Shown here: positions 26,943 through 37,801 of the stretch, in pieces
Position numbering within the stretch: position 1 is the stretch's first letter
Layout: every line of letters begins with the position of its first letter
Origin: an uncultured Schlesneria sp.
Lineage (GTDB): Bacteria; Planctomycetota; Planctomycetia; Planctomycetales; Planctomycetaceae
Direction: 5' to 3'
Assembly: GCA_903904835.1 (NCBI GenBank)
Contig: CAIVEI010000011.1
Coordinates: forward strand, 44,707 to 108,706
Length of the DNA: 64,000 nt
Notes under the pieces: generated by a model
What the model saw: only the letters and a program-made list of their open reading frames with translations
What the model was told of the DNA's origin: nothing
The model's database searches: none
Position numbers and translations under genes: made by a program

Positions 26943-28877
26943 TTAGCGAGCAAAATCAAGTCCTGAATCGTCGTCCGGTGCCCCCATCAGTTTGAACTGG
27001 AAATGCGATTCGTCAATCGAACGAACTTTCGCGATCAATGAACCGCCCCCGTTTCGCTCTAACGTGACGACGTCACCTTGCACCGAATACGTTCCGTCAA
27101 ACGATTGTGGCGATTGATCCTTCGGAGTGAAACTCCACGTGAAGGTTTTTTCTTTTGTCATCGTGAGGGCAAACATCGATCCGTCAACGCGACTTGCCTG
27201 CCAAGCTCCCACAATCTTCACAGGATCAATCGGTACCGTGATTGGCGTTGGTTCTGGGGGAGGTGGTTGTAGTGTTGGCTGGGGAGTTGGCTCTTTTGCG
27301 AGTTCGGGGAGATCGACTTTCTCTGGGACGTCGATCCTTTTCAGCAGGTCAGCGGCGAGTCGATCATTGGGTACGAGTACTACGACTTTGCGTAACATTC
27401 TCGCCGCGGGTTCGGTAAATCCCGCTGTCATGTAGTGATACGCGAGCAGAAATCGGCTCGCACCATCGTCGGGGTTCTTTTTGACAGACCCTTCTAACGC
27501 TCGAAGTTGAGTCGTATAAACTTCCACATCGCTGTAAACGCTAACCATCGTCGCCCAATCCCAGCCACGACTTGCAGCCAAAACCGAATGCATCGTTGCT
27601 GCGGCCGGCTGATAATCTCCTTTTGCAAACAAAACCAATGCTCGGAATTCGTGCAGAACCGGCTCATTGGGATATTCGTAGATTCCCTGATTGACGACCT
27701 TAAGAGCCATGTCGAACTGATTAAGTTTGAACGCGGCGATGGCAGCATTCAACATGGTTTGAAGCGGAATCGACTCCTTGCTGGCCGAAGGTCGTGACGC
27801 AACTGTCGTCGACGGGGCGATCGAAGCCATCGGCCTGTGAGAATTTACGAGAATCGGTTGAGTGTAATTAAACCCGTTTCCCATTTGCCCCGCGCTGTTA
27901 AAGCCATTGTTTACGAAATAGGGATTCGTGTATCCCAGATAGCCACTACCGTAGGCCAGCGGGCCAAAACCACCGCCCCCGAAACCTGCGCCGCCATAAC
28001 CCATCCCCGGAAAACCGGCACCTGCATAACCCATATTTCCAAAGCCGTTGCCAAATCCATTGCCAAATCCATTCCCAGCGTAAGCCATCCCACCGAAGCC
28101 TGCATAACCCAAGCCGCCGTAGCCTAAACCGCCGAATCCGGGATTTCCAAAACCCACGCCGCCGAACCCGTTATTGAACTGCTGTGAGCTGAAATTGCCG
28201 ATCCCGTATCCTTGAACAGAAGCCACATTCCCGTTGATTCCGAAGTTTCCATTGTTCCCGACATTTCCATTCCACTGGTTGTGATTGCGACCCGAGTGAC
28301 GAAAATTCGTCTGTTGATAACTGATTCCACCCGCATTGTTGTTGTAACCACCAAAATTGACGTTACCGCCGAGAAAAGGCTGAGTCCCGTTTGCCGACTG
28401 CTGGAAGTTCACTCCCGATTGGACATTACCCTGCAATCCCTGTCCAAAATTGTTTCCCACCTGGCCGTTGTTATGATGGTGCATGTGACCAACGCCTGAA
28501 TTCCCCATCGCTCCACCATTCGGTGAAACGGCGTTAACTGCGGGGACAAACTGGTTATAGGTTTGGGATGTCACGGGTCCGCCAGTCCCGTTCGGAGTGA
28601 AACTCGGCTGCAAACTGCTTCGGAATCCGGTATTGGCGCCCCCTTGCGGGAAGCCACCCTGTAAAGAACCGTTGATGTTGTGATGTTGGCCGCTGAGACT
28701 CGGCTGGCTGAAACCTGGTGAACTATTCACTGCAGGCTGACCTGAATGATGAATTTGAGACGACGTGCCCACTCCACGATGCTGACCATAAGCGAGCCGC
28801 TGGACGGAACCGATCGAGACGACGAACGATAAGACAACGGTCACATAAGCGATCGTCAGCCTGGAATTCAGTTTCAT
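26943..28877 (-). CDS. Secreted Gly/Asn-rich protein with TPR-like region and C-terminal beta domain
   Basis: About 644 residues. Signal peptide (KLNSRLTIAYVTVVLSFVVSIGSVQRLAYG), then about 330 residues of low-complexity Gly, Asn, Gln, Phe and Tyr with repeating GFGN/GYGG/GYAG units. Next come two or three TPR-like helical pairs (MLNAAIAAFKLNQFDMALKV ... EPVLHEFRALVLFAKGDY), a Pro-rich hinge (PTPQPTLQPPPPEPTP) and a lipocalin-like C-terminus beginning IVGAWQASRVDG. Probably cell-surface or matrix material; the middle could self-assemble (inference). The start at 28877 fits the signal peptide; 28901 is an upstream ATG. Confidence 0.82.
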   Translation of the reverse strand: MKLNSRLTIAYVTVVLSFVVSIGSVQRLAYGQHRGVGTSSQIHHSGQPAVNSSPGFSQPSLSGQHHNINGSLQGGFPQGGANTGFRSSLQPSFTPNGTGGPVTSQTYNQFVPAVNAVSPNGGAMGNSGVGHMHHHNNGQVGNNFGQGLQGNVQSGVNFQQSANGTQPFLGGNVNFGGYNNNAGGISYQQTNFRHSGRNHNQWNGNVGNNGNFGINGNVASVQGYGIGNFSSQQFNNGFGGVGFGNPGFGGLGYGGLGYAGFGGMAYAGNGFGNGFGNGFGNMGYAGAGFPGMGYGGAGFGGGGFGPLAYGSGYLGYTNPYFVNNGFNSAGQMGNGFNYTQPILVNSHRPMASIAPSTTVASRPSASKESIPLQTMLNAAIAAFKLNQFDMALKVVNQGIYEYPNEPVLHEFRALVLFAKGDYQPAAATMHSVLAASRGWDWATMVSVYSDVEVYTTQLRALEGSVKKNPDDGASRFLLAYHYMTAGFTEPAARMLRKVVVLVPNDRLAADLLKRIDVPEKVDLPELAKEPTPQPTLQPPPPEPTPITVPIDPVKIVGAWQASRVDGSMFALTMTKEKTFTWSFTPKDQSPQSFDGTYSVQGDVVTLERNGGGSLIAKVRSIDESHFQFKLMGAPDDDSGLDFAR

Positions 28878-29270
28878 CGCAGCACTTTCGGAACAGAACA
28901 TCGTTTGTCGTTACAGAATATGACGTGTCGATTTCAGAGATCATTCAATAAATCGGAAATCAACTCGCGGAAATCAGCCTTCATCTTTTAGCGTGTTTCA
29001 GGCCAAATTAAGGCGCGCAAAATCCTTAAAATACGCTAATACTTCGATTTTCATCAGCGATTGACGGGAAACAGCTCGATTCCAATTTTCAGTCGCGTCA
29101 GACAAATAGTTCGTGAAAATCCGATTTTCACCGCGAAATTCGGTTTAGAATTTCAAACGTTTGAGCCGTGATTTTTCCCGCGAACGTGGTAAAGTCGAGG
29201 TTGCTCGCACTGAAACACTTCTCAAACGGGCATAAAATCGTTGACTGATCGCGGATTGATGGAAATCAAC
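28878..29270. other. Divergent intergenic region without a gene
   Basis: About 390 bp, A+T-richer than the flanking genes. It separates the divergent Gly-rich gene and a small membrane protein gene. I see no coding frame, RNA fold or convincing promoter pair. Confidence 0.45.
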
Positions 29271-29741
29271 ATGGGCTGGCTGTTGGGTCTCGGCATCGGA
29301 GCAATTACGTTGCTGGGATTGGCGTTCGCCTCCATTCCGCTCGCCGCATGGTGGCAATCACAAGACGCACGTCGAGCGATCGTCCTCTTCCATAATCATC
29401 GTGAGATGCTCGAAGCCAAGTTCTTTGACCTGGCGCAATCACTGGGAAAGCCGCGTGGTCTTAAGTGGATCGATTGCGAGTGGTTCGACAACGTGACGTT
29501 TGCACGCGATAAAACGACCGGTTTGTTAACCGCCTTCGTCGGCATCAACGTCCGCTTTGAAGCGATTGAAGGAGGTGACATGGAAGATGTCGCCGCCGTC
29601 TCGACCGTCCGCGATGCAGCCGCCGTTTTTCACTTTCATCAAGGTTCCTGGGGGACCGGCGGCAAAGCTCTTTTTAATATGAACCCCCAGGATGCTTTGG
29701 TAAAACTCGTCGCTCAATTCGAACCTGTAACCGTTACTTAA
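29271..29741 (+). CDS. Small membrane-anchored conserved hypothetical protein
   Basis: About 156 residues from the ATG at 29271 (an ATG at 29259 is also possible). One N-terminal transmembrane helix (WLLGLGIGAITLLGLAFASI), then a soluble domain of about 115 residues containing GLKWIDCEWFDNVTFARDK and VRDAAAVFHFHQGSWGTGGKALFNM. I do not recognise a family with a known role. The DinB-like gene begins 22 bp later on the same strand, so they probably form an operon. Confidence 0.7.
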   Translation: MGWLLGLGIGAITLLGLAFASIPLAAWWQSQDARRAIVLFHNHREMLEAKFFDLAQSLGKPRGLKWIDCEWFDNVTFARDKTTGLLTAFVGINVRFEAIEGGDMEDVAAVSTVRDAAAVFHFHQGSWGTGGKALFNMNPQDALVKLVAQFEPVTVT

Positions 29742-29763
29742 CAAACGATATTAAGGAATTCCG

Positions 29764-30258
29764 ATGAATACGATCAGCGTGTTGACGGACGTCATGGTGC
29801 AATGTCGTGTCCGGACTCTTGGGACACTGGAAGAAATCGCGAAACTGCCTGACCCCGCTGCGGTTCTCGGTTGGCGGCCCGGGCCGGGTCGAGCTCATAT
29901 TGGCTGGCAATTAACCCACATCGGTATTACTGAAGAACTGACGGCAACAGAACGAATGTTGAACATTGTACCGGCGTTTGCCGATCTGGTACCCCGGTTC
30001 AAATTTGGCAGCGTACCTGATGACAACATCCCCTCGATCGACTTGATTCGACAGGTGCTAACCGAATCACGTCAGCATGTTCTGACCTGCTTTTCGAAGT
30101 TCAGCGACAGTGACCTGGATATCATCCTCCCCTGGTATCGCGAGCGAGGCTGGGACATTCGTCGCATCCTGCAGATTTTGATCTGGCATGAGGCTCATCA
30201 TCAAGGGCAGGCGCATATCACATTCAACCTGTGGAAAGCTGGACAACCGAAAGCTTGA
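29764..30258 (+). CDS. DinB-like (DfsB) metal-binding four-helix protein
   Basis: 164 residues with the DinB superfamily layout: first His in GWQLTHIGITEEL and the C-terminal pair in HEAHHQGQAHITFNLW, the HxxxH site that binds a divalent metal. Relatives include thiol-dependent transferases such as BstA, but many are uncharacterised. AAGGAA lies 5 bp before the ATG. It follows the small membrane protein by 22 bp. Function is unknown beyond likely metal binding. Confidence 0.83.
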   Translation: MNTISVLTDVMVQCRVRTLGTLEEIAKLPDPAAVLGWRPGPGRAHIGWQLTHIGITEELTATERMLNIVPAFADLVPRFKFGSVPDDNIPSIDLIRQVLTESRQHVLTCFSKFSDSDLDIILPWYRERGWDIRRILQILIWHEAHHQGQAHITFNLWKAGQPKA

Positions 30259-30420
30259 TGACACAGCCAAGCCGACGCTTTACTAAAACCAGCCTGTTCA
30301 TAATCCTGATCAGTAAAAAAAGGGTCTGGATGACGTTGAACAGGTGATCGAGTTGTCTGAGATCGCGTCGTGCATTGTCAGCGTGCCAGTGGAAAAACCT
30401 TCGTCTCGCGGGGTTCTATT

Positions 30421-31902
30421 ATGCGTGCCGCTTTGATTCCGTCGCTGATCTGCTGCCTGTTGTGCGGCCTATCGCCTTCGACCTATGGCGACACATTTAC
30501 CGTCAGGGAAGATGACGGCAACAAAGTCCTGGTCGACGCCCGCTTTGTCGGTGAAGGGCAGGGCTTAATCGCATTGGAACGGAATGACGGTCGGATCGAC
30601 TTTATTCCTCAGCAGCAGATTCTGGATCGAAAAGCAGGTCCCGATCCCGATCCGATCACGGGTGCGGAAATGATCAGTCGCCTGACGGAAAAATTTGGTT
30701 CCGACAAATTCCGTGCTCACACCGATGGATCGTACGTGATCGGACTCGTCTTGTCCGAACCCCTTCCCAAACAGTTCGAAGGGAAGGCCGGCGTTTGTCT
30801 GAAAAAAGGGGCGACCTTCATGAAGACGGTCGAGAAGGTCTTTCTCGACTTTGTGAACGACCTGAAGATCGAAACCGAAAAACCACGATTCCCGCTGGTT
30901 CTGCTGATCTTCGAAACTGACGACGATTTTATGAAATTCACGGCAGAAGAAACCGGCGGGCGGGGACTCTCTGCGGGCTCGATCCTCGGGTACTACAGCG
31001 GACTCTCGAACCGGCTGGTGATTCGAATGAGTGAATGTCACACGTTCGAGACTCCACTACACGAAGCGATCCATCAACAGACTTATAATCGCGGACTTTT
31101 GCATCGACTCTCGCCAGCACCGGTCTGGTTCTGTGAGGGGATTGCGACCGGCTTCGAAGGAAACGGCGACAAGATCAATGGCGGTCCGCTTCGAGTCAGT
31201 TCGCGATACGCCAAGGCAGCAATGCGAGCAAGGACCGTCGATTGGGACGACGTCGTTGCTGATGACAAAGCGTTCCGCGGTGACATCCTGGCGGGCGAAG
31301 CTTACGCCCACGCGTGGAGCATTCACTGGTTTCTCGTCACCAAGTATCGCAAGCAATACGTTGAATACCTGAAGTTACTCAGTCAAAAACAAACGCTTCA
31401 GGTCGACGACGCGAAAACTCGAATGGACGATTTCGAAAAGATCTTCGGTAAACGAGTCGGCAAGCTGCAAAGTGAGTTTCCACAAACTCTCGAACAAGCC
31501 GCCAGGAAACAGAACGTTTCATTTGGAGACAAGTCAGTAGTCGGGTATTCCATTTCTCAAATGAACCTGGCCGAGGTCGAAATGACGGCGATGAAAAACC
31601 AACGGGGTGGTGTTCCGGAAGTTGGCGGGACTATGAGAAACATGTCCCAGATTCGTCCGATGAGTTTTTACGTGACCGTCGAAACTGACGGTGGGACTTA
31701 CGCCGAATGGTTTCTCCCCAACGTCGCACCTCAGAAGATTTCGCAACTACCTCCTCAATTGGCGAGAAAACCAATGAAAGGAGCCCTCGGTGGTCCTTCA
31801 GAAACGTTCCGAGTCAAAGTCAAAACAGCCGTCCCCGACAGTGAAACAGGCAAAGCCTGGCAGCGTGGCCAGTTTCCAGTCCCGGTCTGGAGCGGCAACT
31901 GA
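30421..31902 (+). CDS. Secreted DUF1570 protein with HExxH motif
   Basis: About 493 residues from the ATG at 30421; the frame extends to 30370 but the signal peptide starts here (MRAALIPSLICCLLCGLSP). Residues about 24-70 (TFTVREDDGNKVLVDARFVG ... IDFIPQQQI) resemble the SHD1-like repeat of planctomycete secreted proteins. The central domain is DUF1570 with HEAIH (214-218) and downstream PVWFCEGIATGFEG supplying a third Glu, as in gluzincin zinc peptidases. A proteolytic role outside the cytoplasm is plausible but unproven. It stands alone between DinB and a convergent DUF1501 gene. Confidence 0.85.
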   Translation: MRAALIPSLICCLLCGLSPSTYGDTFTVREDDGNKVLVDARFVGEGQGLIALERNDGRIDFIPQQQILDRKAGPDPDPITGAEMISRLTEKFGSDKFRAHTDGSYVIGLVLSEPLPKQFEGKAGVCLKKGATFMKTVEKVFLDFVNDLKIETEKPRFPLVLLIFETDDDFMKFTAEETGGRGLSAGSILGYYSGLSNRLVIRMSECHTFETPLHEAIHQQTYNRGLLHRLSPAPVWFCEGIATGFEGNGDKINGGPLRVSSRYAKAAMRARTVDWDDVVADDKAFRGDILAGEAYAHAWSIHWFLVTKYRKQYVEYLKLLSQKQTLQVDDAKTRMDDFEKIFGKRVGKLQSEFPQTLEQAARKQNVSFGDKSVVGYSISQMNLAEVEMTAMKNQRGGVPEVGGTMRNMSQIRPMSFYVTVETDGGTYAEWFLPNVAPQKISQLPPQLARKPMKGALGGPSETFRVKVKTAVPDSETGKAWQRGQFPVPVWSGN

Positions 31903-31997
31903 ACGGCCGTAGGGTGGGTCGAATCTTCGAGGCCCGACGGTAGTTCTCTTAGGATGGGTCAGGCGACCAGCGCGTTACAAGGGTCGTACCGGGATCT

Positions 31998-33473
<1,476 letters not shown>

Positions 33474-33724
33474 TTCTGGGTTCCACAAATGTTTTCAGCA
33501 ATGTCCAATCACGCCATTATGCAATTGAATGTGAGCAACGTCGATACTCGCACGCAGAAACCTTGATGCGACATTTGTGTTCCTCCCTTGCGGATTGTCC
33601 TCAGTCAGTGGTTCAATAGAGATCAGGAACACCGATTGCACTCAATCGGTTGTGTTTCCATTGTTGATTTGAATTCCCGCCTTCGAATTCCTGCCGTGGC
33701 CTAACCTGATACCGGAATTTTCCG

Positions 33725-35062
33725 ATGCTTGCCGAAACAACGACTCCCCCGGAACTGGAAATCGCACCTGCAACGACAGAAGTTGGCAGCTACTTCATTT
33801 CGAACTATCCCCCTTTTTCGTTGTGGAACCGCGAGACCGTCCCCGAAATTCGTGCGGCGCTTGAGGCCGAGCCTGACCGTTCCGTGCCGATGGGCCTCTA
33901 TCTGCACATCCCCTTCTGCCGGAAACGATGCAAGTTCTGCTACTTCCGCGTCTATACGAATCAGAACGCAAACGCCATTTCACGCTATGTGGAAGCCCTG
34001 GCAAAAGAAGTTGAACTGCTGAGCCACGAGCCAGCCGTACCCGGTCGTGAATTGAAGTTTGTCTATTTCGGTGGCGGGACCCCGTCATATCTCAGTTCGA
34101 AGCAACTTCGTTTTCTCCGAGATGAACTCAGCCGATCCGTTTCGTGGGACCATGCCGAAGAAGTGACTTTCGAATGTGAACCGGGAACGCTCAGCCTGGA
34201 AAAGCTGCAAACGTTGAAGGAAATCGGCATCACCCGGATTTCGCTGGGTGTCGAGAATTTCAACGACGCAATCCTGGAAGAGAACGGTCGTGCCCACCTT
34301 TCCCCGGAAATTTTCCGTGCCTATGAATGGATTCAGCAGGTTGGCTTCCCGCAGGGGAATATCGCCCTGATCGCGGGGATGATCGGCGAAACCGATGAAA
34401 ACTGGACCAACTGCATCGAGCAGGCCAAAAAGCTGAAGCCAGACAACCTGACGGTCTATCAGATGGAATTGCCGTTTAACACGTTAATCTCGAAAGAGAT
34501 GAAAGAGTTGGGGATTTCTTCTCCGGTCGCCAACTGGACGACGAAACGTCGCTGGGTTGACGAAGCCATGACAGCCTTCGAGGCCGAGGGGTATCACGTT
34601 TCGAGCGGCAACGAAATGGTGAAAAATCCTGAAACCGATCATTTCATTTACCGAGACAACGTCTGGCGCGGCTGCGACCTGCTTGCCGCTGGAGTTTCCT
34701 CGTTCGGACATTTCCAGGGGGTTCACTATCAAAATCTGGACCAGCTTGAGGATTATCTGACCACCGTGGAATCAGGGGTATTACCGATCAATCGCGCGTT
34801 ACGCCCCACGCCTCATCAGCGACTGATTCGCGAGATGATTCTGCAGATGAAAGAGGGGCATATTTCGGCCGTTCCCTTTCGTCACAAATTCGGCGTCGAC
34901 ATTCTGGAAGAATTTGCCAAACCGCTTGCCGCACAGCAGGCTAAGGGCTATTTGACCGTCAACGGCGACGAGATCACATTAACACGAAAAGGAATCCTGC
35001 AAGCCGACACTCTGTTGCCCGAGTATTTTGAAGAACAGCATCGAGAAGTTCGCTATACATGA
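33725..35062 (+). CDS. HemN/HemW-like radical SAM protein
   Basis: 445 residues. The radical SAM cluster motif is CRKRCKFC (Cys65, 69, 72), followed by [11 protein letters not shown], the SAM-binding GGxTP region, and a C-terminal HemN-like domain ([15 protein letters not shown] [13 protein letters not shown]). True oxygen-independent coproporphyrinogen oxidases have a fourth Cys two residues on (CxxxCxxCxC); here Tyr-Phe follows, which points to the HemW/HutW side (haem chaperone or haem-degrading) or another radical SAM reaction. It is monocistronic as far as can be seen. Confidence 0.88.
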   Translation: MLAETTTPPELEIAPATTEVGSYFISNYPPFSLWNRETVPEIRAALEAEPDRSVPMGLYLHIPFCRKRCKFCYFRVYTNQNANAISRYVEALAKEVELLSHEPAVPGRELKFVYFGGGTPSYLSSKQLRFLRDELSRSVSWDHAEEVTFECEPGTLSLEKLQTLKEIGITRISLGVENFNDAILEENGRAHLSPEIFRAYEWIQQVGFPQGNIALIAGMIGETDENWTNCIEQAKKLKPDNLTVYQMELPFNTLISKEMKELGISSPVANWTTKRRWVDEAMTAFEAEGYHVSSGNEMVKNPETDHFIYRDNVWRGCDLLAAGVSSFGHFQGVHYQNLDQLEDYLTTVESGVLPINRALRPTPHQRLIREMILQMKEGHISAVPFRHKFGVDILEEFAKPLAAQQAKGYLTVNGDEITLTRKGILQADTLLPEYFEEQHREVRYT

Positions 35063-35208
35063 GCACAGATCGCGTTTTGACAGTTTTCGTGGAATTTGTC
35101 GCTGAATTAGCCTAAGTTTCATGGCTTCGGCTCGACAAATGAGACCACCATAGACACACTGTCGTATGCAATTGCTGAGTATTTCCTCAAAGTGCTGGTA
35201 CATTTTTA

Positions 35209-36147
35209 ATGCGTCAAGTCGGCTCTCTATCGAACCTGGACCAGGCCGAACGATTTGCGGACTATTTGCGCTCTGAAGGGACCGAATGTTCGATCGACAA
35301 CGGATCAGACGGCTTTCGGATTTGGGTCCAGGATGATGATCGGGTCGCCTCCGCAAAGCAAGAACTGCCAATTTTTTTGGCCGACCCGAATCACATGCGT
35401 TATCGTGACGCGTCAGAGATTGCGAAAGCGAGGCTGATCGAGAAACAGCTTCGCAGGGAAGCGGCCCGTTCGAACACCATCTACGTGTCGAATTCATGGA
35501 ACACTTCGGCGGCGCAGCAATGTCCCGTGACATTTGGTTTGATTGCCATCTCGATTCTTGTCGGGATCTTGACCGGGCTCAAACCTGTCCACAATGACCC
35601 ATTTGTCAGCAGGCTTTGGATTTCGACAGATGGATCAATTCAGCAGATTCTTCACGGTGAAATCTGGAGAATCATCTCACCGATTTTTCTGCACTTTAAC
35701 TTGATGCACATCGTCTTCAATTTGCTTTGGACGTACCAGTTCGGCTTACAAATTGAGCCGCGCCGGGGTTCGTCCAGGTTTTTGGCCATGGTTCTGGTGA
35801 TTGCCGCATTGTCAAACCTCGCTCAATTCTGGTCACCAAACCTGGGTCAGTTCTGGTTCCACGGGCTTGGTGCTCACGGACGATGGCTGGGTAATCCGTG
35901 GTTTGGCGGCATGTCCGGGGTCGTCTACGGCTTATTTGGTTACATTTGGATTAAAGGCAAACTCGACCCACGCAGCGGTCTCGGGCTTCCCCAGCAGACC
36001 GTGTTTATGATGCTGGGCTGGCACGTCTTGTGCGTTGTCGGTGTCATCCCAAACGTGGCCAATTGGTGTCATGGAATCGGACTGGCGACGGGGATGGCTC
36101 TTGCCGCAGGCGGGCTGCTGTTACCGTCGAGGATACGGCGCCGGTAA
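35209..36147 (+). CDS. Rhomboid family intramembrane serine protease (GlpG-like)
   Basis: 312 residues. A cytoplasmic N-terminal domain of about 105 residues (LSNLDQAERFADYLRSEGTECSI ...) resembles the GlpG N-terminal domain. Six transmembrane segments follow with HFNLMHIVFNLLW, catalytic Ser236 in GGMSGVVYG and catalytic His288 in NWCHGIGLATGM. Both residues of the dyad are present, so it should cleave membrane proteins within the bilayer. A 20-bp tandem duplication covers its stop codon. The TsaC/Sua5 gene follows 66 bp downstream. Confidence 0.92.
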   Translation: MRQVGSLSNLDQAERFADYLRSEGTECSIDNGSDGFRIWVQDDDRVASAKQELPIFLADPNHMRYRDASEIAKARLIEKQLRREAARSNTIYVSNSWNTSAAQQCPVTFGLIAISILVGILTGLKPVHNDPFVSRLWISTDGSIQQILHGEIWRIISPIFLHFNLMHIVFNLLWTYQFGLQIEPRRGSSRFLAMVLVIAALSNLAQFWSPNLGQFWFHGLGAHGRWLGNPWFGGMSGVVYGLFGYIWIKGKLDPRSGLGLPQQTVFMMLGWHVLCVVGVIPNVANWCHGIGLATGMALAAGGLLLPSRIRRR

Positions 36148-36170
36148 TTAGGATACCGCGCCGGTAATTG
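36131..36170. repeat. 20-bp tandem duplication across the rhomboid stop codon
   Basis: GGATACGGCGCCGGTAATTA (36131-36150) is followed at once by GGATACCGCGCCGGTAATTG (36151-36170), 18 of 20 identical. The first copy contains the TAA stop of the rhomboid gene. Confidence 0.8.
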
Positions 36171-36213
36171 TCGTGCGAATCTCTGTTTCCTCCTGAAAAC
36201 GTTCGACTGGTCA

Positions 36214-37197
36214 ATGCCCGAATCACCAAATGCCTTTGTCACCATTGAACGTGCCGCCGCATTTTTGCGGGCAGGGGGACTCGTTGCGTTGCCGACAGAG
36301 ACCGTTTACGGATTGGGCGGGAATGCATTAGACCCGGTCGCTGTGGCCAGGATTTTCGCAGCGAAAGAGCGTCCGTTCTTCGATCCGCTGATCGTCCATA
36401 TTCCCGATATCGATTGGATGCCGCGCGTCGTGAGCGAATTTCCCCAAGTCGCCGTTCAGTTGGCCGAACGATTCTGGCCGGGCCCACTCACGCTTGTCTT
36501 ACCAAAGGTAAAGTCGATTCCCGATCTGGTGACATCGGGTTTACCTAATGTCGGAGTCAGAATCCCGGATCATAACTTGACCCGTCAGGTCTTGCGGTTG
36601 GCCAATGTTCCCGTTGCTGCTCCCAGCGCAAATCCGTTCGGAAGACTAAGTCCAACGACGGCTGAACATGTTCAGGCTCAACTCGGTGATCGAATCGATG
36701 CGATCCTTGACGGTGGTCCATGTCGCGTCGGAATCGAATCGACGATCCTGCAGATTGTTGATAACGAGGTTACGTTACTACGACCTGGTGGAATCTCACT
36801 GGAGGAAATCGAGGCGTTAATTGGTAACGTGCATCATCCGGTTTCAACGGCTTCCGATTCACCGATTGCGCCTGGGATGCTGGCAAGCCACTATGCGCCG
36901 CAAACCCCGCTGACGATCGTCGATAAAGTCCCGCTATCCGTGGAATCGGATCGCATGGGGTTGCTTGTACTCCGCAATGACGCAACGTCGCCCCAATTCG
37001 CCCAGATTGAAGAGTTGTCACCGACGGGCGACCTCGTTGTCGCCGCAGCCAATTTCTTTCAAGCACTGCATCGAATGGATGCCGCCGGACTCCACGAAAT
37101 CATTGCCGTCCGATTTCCAGACAGTGGCTTAGGCAGAGCATTGAACGATCGACTCAAACGTGCCGAACATCGCCGTTCCGATCGAAGTTCTTGCTGA
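36214..37197 (+). CDS. tsaC: L-threonylcarbamoyladenylate synthase (Sua5/TsaC type)
   Basis: 327 residues, the long Sua5 form with a C-terminal Sua5 domain. YrdC/TsaC landmarks: GGLVALPTETVYGLGGNA, KERPFFDPLIVHI, FWPGPLTLVL, VGVRIPDHNL, AAPSANPFGRLSPTT and GIESTILQI. It makes threonylcarbamoyl-AMP from Thr, bicarbonate and ATP, the first step of the tRNA t6A37 modification. The C-terminal portion (SPIAPGMLASHYAPQTPL) contains the Sua5 linker that closes over the active site. No other t6A gene is in the window. Confidence 0.95.
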   Translation: MPESPNAFVTIERAAAFLRAGGLVALPTETVYGLGGNALDPVAVARIFAAKERPFFDPLIVHIPDIDWMPRVVSEFPQVAVQLAERFWPGPLTLVLPKVKSIPDLVTSGLPNVGVRIPDHNLTRQVLRLANVPVAAPSANPFGRLSPTTAEHVQAQLGDRIDAILDGGPCRVGIESTILQIVDNEVTLLRPGGISLEEIEALIGNVHHPVSTASDSPIAPGMLASHYAPQTPLTIVDKVPLSVESDRMGLLVLRNDATSPQFAQIEELSPTGDLVVAAANFFQALHRMDAAGLHEIIAVRFPDSGLGRALNDRLKRAEHRRSDRSSC

Positions 37198-37406
37198 AAT
37201 CTGTTCACATTATTTTTAATAGAAACGCCCTACTTCTCACACGATGATTCGAGCCTTTGGCCCTTAATAACTGACGTTGTTGCGTCAAGACAAACCTGAA
37301 ATCGGAATTTTCTGATCCGACTCCTTGTCGCTTGAGGTAGTCGACTCTATTGTGTCCCGAGGAATTCAAATCAGATTGCTTGGCAATTCGGTGCGGACGG
37401 AACGAG

Positions 37407-37733
37407 ATGAGCAGCTTTAAGCCGGGCGACCCCGTCATCTTTCGTATGACCAAACAAAGTACCGATCCCGGTCCGCGCGCCGTTGATATCCATCCCGCAC
37501 CGGCAGGCGAAATGTATTCGTATCAAGTCGACAAATTCTGGGCGGTGATCGAAGTCCTTTCCGATGGGAAGGTGAAACTGGTCACTCGCCGTGGCAAGCA
37601 GCGTACCGTGGCCTGCAACGATTTTCGTTTAAGGCACGCACGGTGGTGGGAACGTTGGCTTTATCGAGATCGTTTCCCCAAGTTATCCGAACTCAAGGAC
37701 CTGCCATTACGCCCGGATTCGTCGGCGGAATGA
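37407..37733 (+). CDS. Small conserved hypothetical protein
   Basis: About 108 residues from the ATG at 37407 (MSSFKPGDPVIFRMTKQS). The basic central part (DGKVKLVTRRGKQRTVACNDFRLRHARWWERWLYRDRF) and the KPGDPVIF opening suggest a small beta-barrel of the KOW/SH3 kind, possibly nucleic-acid binding; this is a guess. The longer frame upstream to 37350 is not needed. Lies 69 bp before the creatininase-like gene on the same strand. Confidence 0.65.
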   Translation: MSSFKPGDPVIFRMTKQSTDPGPRAVDIHPAPAGEMYSYQVDKFWAVIEVLSDGKVKLVTRRGKQRTVACNDFRLRHARWWERWLYRDRFPKLSELKDLPLRPDSSAE

Positions 37734-37801
37734 CGACCACGTTCGGAATTCGTATCATTGAGGCTCAAGCCCAGACTGCATGAGCGTTGGAGTTAAACAC
37801 G

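Noticed and set aside
31903..31997. Two similar GGGTGGGTC / GGATGGGTC stretches between DUF1570 and DUF1501 genes
   Set aside because: They look like fragments of a common intergenic repeat, but copies are too short and few here to define one.
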